From NCBI GenBank assembly GCA_014238445.1, contig JABABC010000143.1, forward strand, positions 1-9,936: a stretch of DNA of 9,936 nt, read 5' to 3'. The notes under the pieces are model-generated. The model ran no database searches. It saw only the letters and a program-made list of their open reading frames with translations, and had not been told where the DNA came from. The position numbers and the translations under genes were made by a program. Every line of letters begins with the position of its first letter. The first letter of the stretch is position 1. Origin of the DNA: Coxiellaceae bacterium. Its GTDB lineage: Bacteria > Pseudomonadota > Gammaproteobacteria > Coxiellales > Coxiellaceae. Of the stretch, positions 5,971 through 9,936 are shown piece by piece.

Positions 5971-7437
5971 TTATCGCGATGCCATCATGCGGCGTAATAT
6001 CGGTGTCAAAGCAAAAACAATCACCGCGCACGCTAATGCTGACCAGCCTAGCCCGTGAAATACCTGCGCAAAACTAGAATTACTGACTAACGGGTTAGTG
6101 GTTTCAACATCACCTAGTGCCATATTAGAGAAGAAACTGGCTAACACTGCAGCAACTCCTGAATTAAATAACACCATCCCCATCATCAGACTTTGCATGT
6201 TTGCCGGGATTAATCGCCCCACCATGGAATAACCAATCGGGCTAATCAAGAGCTCTGCTAATGCTAATAAAACATATGTTGAAAACAACCACGAGAAATT
6301 AACCAGGCCTGCCTGGTTAGCCAGCGCGATACCCACTGGAAGTATCAAGAGCCCTAGCGATGACAAAGACAATCCCACACCGTATTGCACAGGCAATAAA
6401 TTGACAGCAGAGCGATTACGGTACCAATGAAAGAACATAGCAAGCAATGGGCCGAACAGAATAATGGTTATGTTATTAATATCGGATATCCAGCCCTGCG
6501 TAATCACATACCCCATCACATGGCGATCCACATTATCTTGTGCAAACAGTGTCAGGCCCATGGGGGTCAGTTGATAAATAATCCAAAAAATTTGTGCCGC
6601 GAGTAACAGCACAAGGAAAACAAAAATTTTATTACGAACTGGCCTTTCATAAGAAAGCGCCTGTTTGACAATATAGGCTACCATCAAGCAAGCGCCAAGC
6701 AAAATTAACCCACCGCTTAGAGCCGGATATTGCAGCAACTGATAGAGCACCGGCACTAAAATACACACAACACCAATACCCATCACCTGACGTCGATACA
6801 ACTCACCCCGGCGCACTTTAGCTAGAATCGAATCACGATCATGCAGACACTTCCAGTTTACCGATAAAATAATCAAAGTAATGACATTGGAAGCTGCCGT
6901 TAACAAATACAACGTATGATAGTCACCTGACACTTGAAAAAAACCAGCTAATGAATTACCCAATAGAAAACCAATGTTCATGCCACTGTAATTCCAGAGA
7001 AATGCTGTTTCACGACGTGAATCGGTAGGACTAAACAACTGTGATACCAACATATTAATGCAGGTCACCATAGTCCCCGTACCCACCAACATTGCCGCCA
7101 TACCAATATACAATGTGGTCAAGGACTGCATCGATAAAAATAATGCAGCAATCAGCTGAAAGATCACACCAACGGCAATCAAAGCTCGATACGTAAAAAA
7201 ACGTCCCGCGATAAACCCTGCAAATAAGTGCAATGCAAAATTATAAGCAAAATAAACACCCGTGATACTGTCTGCTTCCTTCCCTGTCAGTCCGATTTTT
7301 TGCTTCATGTATAAGACTAAGGTGGCGTACATGACCGCAAAGCTCATCGTTGAAAAAATTTGCAATAAGAAAATACAAGGAATACCTCGTGGCATGTTAA
7401 ACCAACTGTACTCGCTAGAAATAGGACTCGTATTCAT
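5971..7437 (-). CDS. Divergent POT/PTR-family MFS transporter (putative peptide transporter)
   Basis: This is a polytopic inner-membrane transporter of 488 residues with about 12-14 hydrophobic segments. Family relation to proton-dependent oligopeptide transporters is seen in PTDSRRETAFLWNYSGMNIG (about 137-156), IFWIIYQLTPMGLTLFAQ with DNVDR following (about 283-305), INNITIILFGPLLA (320-333) and ELLISPIGYSMVGRLIP (395-411). The TM1 proton-coupling ExxER motif is absent: the aligned residues are Q26, S29 and T30 in LLQIFSTMSF. The FEQ glutamate of TM7 is Tyr288. Substrate and proton coupling are therefore uncertain. From memory, similar proteins occur in Legionella and Coxiella. I chose the ATG at 7435-7437 over an upstream TTG at 7473, because AAGGAAA precedes the ATG at good distance and the TTG has no such site. 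It lies 72 nt after galU on the same strand and could be the last gene of the pgi-galU transcript. Confidence 0.85.
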   Translation of the reverse strand: MNTSPISSEYSWFNMPRGIPCIFLLQIFSTMSFAVMYATLVLYMKQKIGLTGKEADSITGVYFAYNFALHLFAGFIAGRFFTYRALIAVGVIFQLIAALFLSMQSLTTLYIGMAAMLVGTGTMVTCINMLVSQLFSPTDSRRETAFLWNYSGMNIGFLLGNSLAGFFQVSGDYHTLYLLTAASNVITLIILSVNWKCLHDRDSILAKVRRGELYRRQVMGIGVVCILVPVLYQLLQYPALSGGLILLGACLMVAYIVKQALSYERPVRNKIFVFLVLLLAAQIFWIIYQLTPMGLTLFAQDNVDRHVMGYVITQGWISDINNITIILFGPLLAMFFHWYRNRSAVNLLPVQYGVGLSLSSLGLLILPVGIALANQAGLVNFSWLFSTYVLLALAELLISPIGYSMVGRLIPANMQSLMMGMVLFNSGVAAVLASFFSNMALGDVETTNPLVSNSSFAQVFHGLGWSALACAVIVFALTPILRRMMASR

Positions 7438-7444
7438 GAAAATA

Positions 7445-7451
7445 TTTCCTT
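7445..7451 (-). promoter_or_regulatory. Ribosome-binding site that decides the POT transporter start
   Basis: AAGGAAA on the minus strand lies 7 nt before the ATG at 7437. An upstream in-frame TTG at 7473 would add 12 residues (LGGSFNKGNIF after the initiator) encoded by this very site, so the shorter protein is preferred. Confidence 0.65.
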
Positions 7452-7509
7452 TATTGAATGACCCACCTAACAAAGCTCACTTTCAAGCCCCACACAATGG
7501 CCATTCCAA

Positions 7510-8376
7510 TTAATAATGCATGAGCTCTGACATGAAGGCCTGCAATGCAGGGCGCAGCGCTTCATCTTTAAAGGCATAGTTCACTGTGGCTTTCACCATA
7601 CCCAAACGACTACCACAGTCATAGCGTGTTCCTAAAAATGGGTGAGCATACACCTTATGGGACATTAACATTGAAGCGATAGCATCAGTTAACTGCAACT
7701 CCCCTGCCACACCCACTGGAATACTTTCTAAATAGTCAAAGATTTCTGGTGTAAAAATATAGCGCCCTGCGACGCCCAAATTCGATGGAGCTTCTTCAGG
7801 TGCCGGCTTTTCAACAATCGCATTCATTGCATGATTATCACCCAATGACACAATGCCGTACTTATCAGTATCTTCTCGAGCAACCTGTTCAACCGCAACA
7901 ACGCTGGACCCCGTGTTGTTAAACACATCAACCATCTGAGACAAACAGGACTCGGCGGGTGAATCAATAATATCGTCTGCCAACAGCACCGCAAATGGCT
8001 GATCGCCAACAACATGCTTAGCTCGCAAAACAGCATCGCCTAAACCCAGTGGGGCCGGCTGTCTAACGTACACAAAATTCACACCTTCAGGAACAATGTG
8101 GCGAACGCGCGACAGTACTTCCAACTTACCCGCCATTTCTAAGCGGCTTTCCAGCTCATAGTTCGTATCAAAATAATCTTCTATGGCACGCTTCGTTTGA
8201 CTGGTCACAAACACCAACTGTTCTACACCCGCTTCAATCGCTTCTTCAACCACGTATTGAATAATCGGCTTATCAACAATCGGCAACATCTCTTTGGGTG
8301 ATGCTTTCGTGGCAGGTAAGAATCGCGTCCCTAAACCACCCACCGGAAATACCGCTGTTTTAATTCCTGACTTCAT
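7510..8376 (-). CDS. galU: UTP-glucose-1-phosphate uridylyltransferase (GalU)
   Basis: GalU makes UDP-glucose and pyrophosphate from UTP and glucose-1-phosphate in the cytosol, feeding LPS, capsule and osmoprotectant glucan synthesis. The 288-residue length is typical. Visible motifs are the nucleotide-binding loop PVGGLGTRFLPATKASPKEM (11-30), VDKPIIQYVVEEA (34-46), PLGLGDAVLRAKH (109-121; E. coli has His where this has Asp114), LLADD (131-135) with the metal-binding aspartates, VEKP (188-191), and GELQLTDAI (225-233). The start overlaps the pgi stop (ATGA), and an AGAGG site lies inside the end of pgi, so the two are coupled. Pgi supplies hexose-6-phosphate interconversion one step from GalU's substrate; phosphoglucomutase, the missing link, is not in this window. 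The same gene pair occurs in polysaccharide loci such as Acinetobacter K loci. Confidence 0.97.
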   Translation of the reverse strand: MKSGIKTAVFPVGGLGTRFLPATKASPKEMLPIVDKPIIQYVVEEAIEAGVEQLVFVTSQTKRAIEDYFDTNYELESRLEMAGKLEVLSRVRHIVPEGVNFVYVRQPAPLGLGDAVLRAKHVVGDQPFAVLLADDIIDSPAESCLSQMVDVFNNTGSSVVAVEQVAREDTDKYGIVSLGDNHAMNAIVEKPAPEEAPSNLGVAGRYIFTPEIFDYLESIPVGVAGELQLTDAIASMLMSHKVYAHPFLGTRYDCGSRLGMVKATVNYAFKDEALRPALQAFMSELMHY

Positions 8377-9936
8377 GATTTAACCTCTTCTATCGCTACT
8401 GATAGTTGCTTTAATAATAACGTTGTTGATGAGTCATACTGATGCGTTACAGAGTGATGCTGCAAATCATGCAGCAAACCCTTAGCCATCACCTTACCGC
8501 GCTCAACCCCCCATTGGTCGAAAGCATTAATACCCCAAACAACACTTTGGATATACACCACATGCTCGTAGAGAGCCAGTAACGCACCCAGATGCAGGGC
8601 ATCTAATTGCTCTAGCATGAAAAAGTTACTCGGCACGTTGCCTGGTATTTCTTGATGCGCTTCGACATTATGTAGGCCTTCCATGAGAACTTGGCTTTGA
8701 GCCAAGGCATGTGCTATCAACTCTTGATTAACGCTACCATCAACATTTTTCTTGGGCACTATAAAATCAACAGGAATACAGTGCGTTCCCTGCATCAATA
8801 ACTGATGAAAGCTGTGTTGACTATTACTACCGCACTGCCCCCAAATAATGGCTCCTGTCGCGTATTCAACAGGCTCCCCAAACTGCGTCACACGCTTACC
8901 TTGACTCTCCATAAAGAGTTGCTGTAAGTAACGTGGCAAACCATCTAAAAAACAACTGTAAGGAACAACCAAGTGTGTCGTCGCATCCAGGAAATTTTGA
9001 TGCCAAACGCCCAGCAACGCCACTATCACTGGCATATTCTGAGATAATGGGGCTTGTTGCACGTGTTGATCCATCGCATGAGCACCGGCTAGCAATTGCC
9101 GAAAAATACCCATACCAAGCACTATGACAACCGATAAACTCACAGCAGACCATAGGGAATAACGCCCACCCACCCAATCCCATATTGGCAAGACATGACC
9201 TTCAGAAAAGCCTTTATCCATGGCTTTTTGAGGTGATGCCGTCACTGCAAACCATTGCTTTTGAACCGCTGACCAACTCTCTGCGGCTTCTTGCATCCAC
9301 GCTTTCACTTGAGCATAGTTTAATACTGTTTCTTGCGTAGTGAATGATTTAGAGACCACAACAACCAGTGTGGTAGCTGGGTTCAATCGACTCAGTGTTA
9401 AATCAACATACGCTTTATCATGCGTGGACAAAAAATGCAGGGATAATACTGGATTAGCCTCAGAGCTTAATGCTTCTGATAACAATAATGGGCCTAAATC
9501 CGAGCCACCAATACCTATATTAATGACATCCGTAATTCGCTCACCGGTGAATCCACATAACCGACCTTCTGTAACCGCCAAGCTGATCACTTCCATCTGT
9601 GCTAGCGAAGCCTGAACCGCAGCCGACTCCGACTGACACCCTTCGGGCACAGAGGCCACTGGCGACCTTAATAGGGTATGCAGCGCAGGTCGCTGCTCAG
9701 AGCTGTTCACTATATTGCCAGAAAACAATCGTTCTATCGCATCAGGGACTTGCTGTATTTCGGCTAGCTGTAACAAATGATCCAAGGTCGATGAAGTGAT
9801 GCGATTTTTAGAATAATCCAAAGTGATTCCGCAAGCCTCAAGGGAAAATTGTTTTGGACGATGACTGTCCGCAAGGAATAGATCCTGCATAGCAATAGAT
9901 TGCATTTGCTGAGAATGCTCTTGTAACCAATGCCAA
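8373..9936 (-). CDS. pgi: Glucose-6-phosphate isomerase (N-terminus beyond window)
   Basis: Pgi interconverts glucose-6-phosphate and fructose-6-phosphate in glycolysis and gluconeogenesis (cytosolic homodimer). The frame stays open to the right edge. Upstream of the first in-window ATG (9905) it encodes WHWLQEHSQQ, which fits the conserved N-terminal region (E. coli AAWQALQKHFDEMK). The true start is therefore outside, probably only a few residues to about 15 away. Counting from the ATG at 9905, motifs are DYSKNRIT (30-37), IGGSDLGP (132-139), SKSFTTQET (185-193), the family signature around WDWVGGRYSLWSA (242-254), ESQGKR with the catalytic glutamate E333, GSNSQHSFHQ with H364, and DQWGVERGK with K471. 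All expected active-site residues are present. Its stop overlaps the galU start, so pgi and galU form an operon whose promoter lies outside the window. At about 520 visible residues it is slightly shorter than E. coli Pgi (549). Confidence 0.96.
   Translation of the reverse strand, partial: WHWLQEHSQQMQSIAMQDLFLADSHRPKQFSLEACGITLDYSKNRITSSTLDHLLQLAEIQQVPDAIERLFSGNIVNSSEQRPALHTLLRSPVASVPEGCQSESAAVQASLAQMEVISLAVTEGRLCGFTGERITDVINIGIGGSDLGPLLLSEALSSEANPVLSLHFLSTHDKAYVDLTLSRLNPATTLVVVVSKSFTTQETVLNYAQVKAWMQEAAESWSAVQKQWFAVTASPQKAMDKGFSEGHVLPIWDWVGGRYSLWSAVSLSVVIVLGMGIFRQLLAGAHAMDQHVQQAPLSQNMPVIVALLGVWHQNFLDATTHLVVPYSCFLDGLPRYLQQLFMESQGKRVTQFGEPVEYATGAIIWGQCGSNSQHSFHQLLMQGTHCIPVDFIVPKKNVDGSVNQELIAHALAQSQVLMEGLHNVEAHQEIPGNVPSNFFMLEQLDALHLGALLALYEHVVYIQSVVWGINAFDQWGVERGKVMAKGLLHDLQHHSVTHQYDSSTTLLLKQLSVAIEEVKS

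Noticed and set aside
8034..8051. GalU His-to-Asp change in GLGDAV as a sign of altered function
   Set aside because: All other substrate and metal motifs are intact, and I believe this variant occurs in other GalU proteins, so it is recorded as variation only.
8896..9183. Open frames on both strands inside pgi (also 8933-9127, 9340-9615 and 9599-9799)
   Set aside because: They overlap conserved Pgi coding sequence, have no ribosome-binding sites and no family resemblance. They are shadows of the real gene.

Overview
The window looks like a housekeeping stretch of a gammaproteobacterial chromosome with moderate G+C. The divergent POT-type transporter resembles, from memory, families common in Legionellales (Legionella/Coxiella relatives), and the other genes fit that placement. 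This is a low-confidence assignment. I see no mobile element, CRISPR array, tRNA or rRNA, and no clear sign of recent transfer.

Left block (1-1420, minus strand): the start of a SUF iron-sulfur cluster operon. An Rrf2-family SUF regulator is followed, with a 4-nt ATGA overlap, by sufB, which runs off the left edge. Upstream of the regulator is a candidate sigma-70 promoter. A 25-bp stretch similar to the IscR type-1 operator overlaps it, suggesting autoregulation of the operon by iron-sulfur status.

Centre-left (1518-3308, minus strand): a CsdA/DeaD-like DEAD-box RNA helicase with a serine/arginine/glycine-rich tail in place of the usual C-terminal RNA-binding domain. A stem-loop follows its stop codon. 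A good promoter lies about 165 nt upstream of its start, so it should have a long leader. That leader contains a 9/11 match to the E. coli cold box and a hairpin followed by six U.

Centre (3343-5928, plus strand): divergent from the helicase is a two-gene unit with its own promoter and strong ribosome-binding site. It encodes a cation diffusion facilitator with a zinc-type HD-HD transport site and an extra C-terminal domain, overlapping by 4 nt with sbcB (exonuclease I).

Right block (5971-9936, minus strand): pgi (its N-terminus lies beyond the right edge), galU (ATGA overlap with pgi), and a divergent POT/PTR-family transporter. Pgi and GalU together link fructose-6-phosphate/glucose-6-phosphate and glucose-1-phosphate to UDP-glucose, the precursor for surface polysaccharides. 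The transporter may be co-transcribed, but its functional link is unclear.

I did not find a clearly new multi-gene system. The most interesting signals are regulatory (the SUF operator and the helicase leader) and architectural (the transporter with a second ferredoxin-like domain, and the POT protein lacking the ExxER motif).
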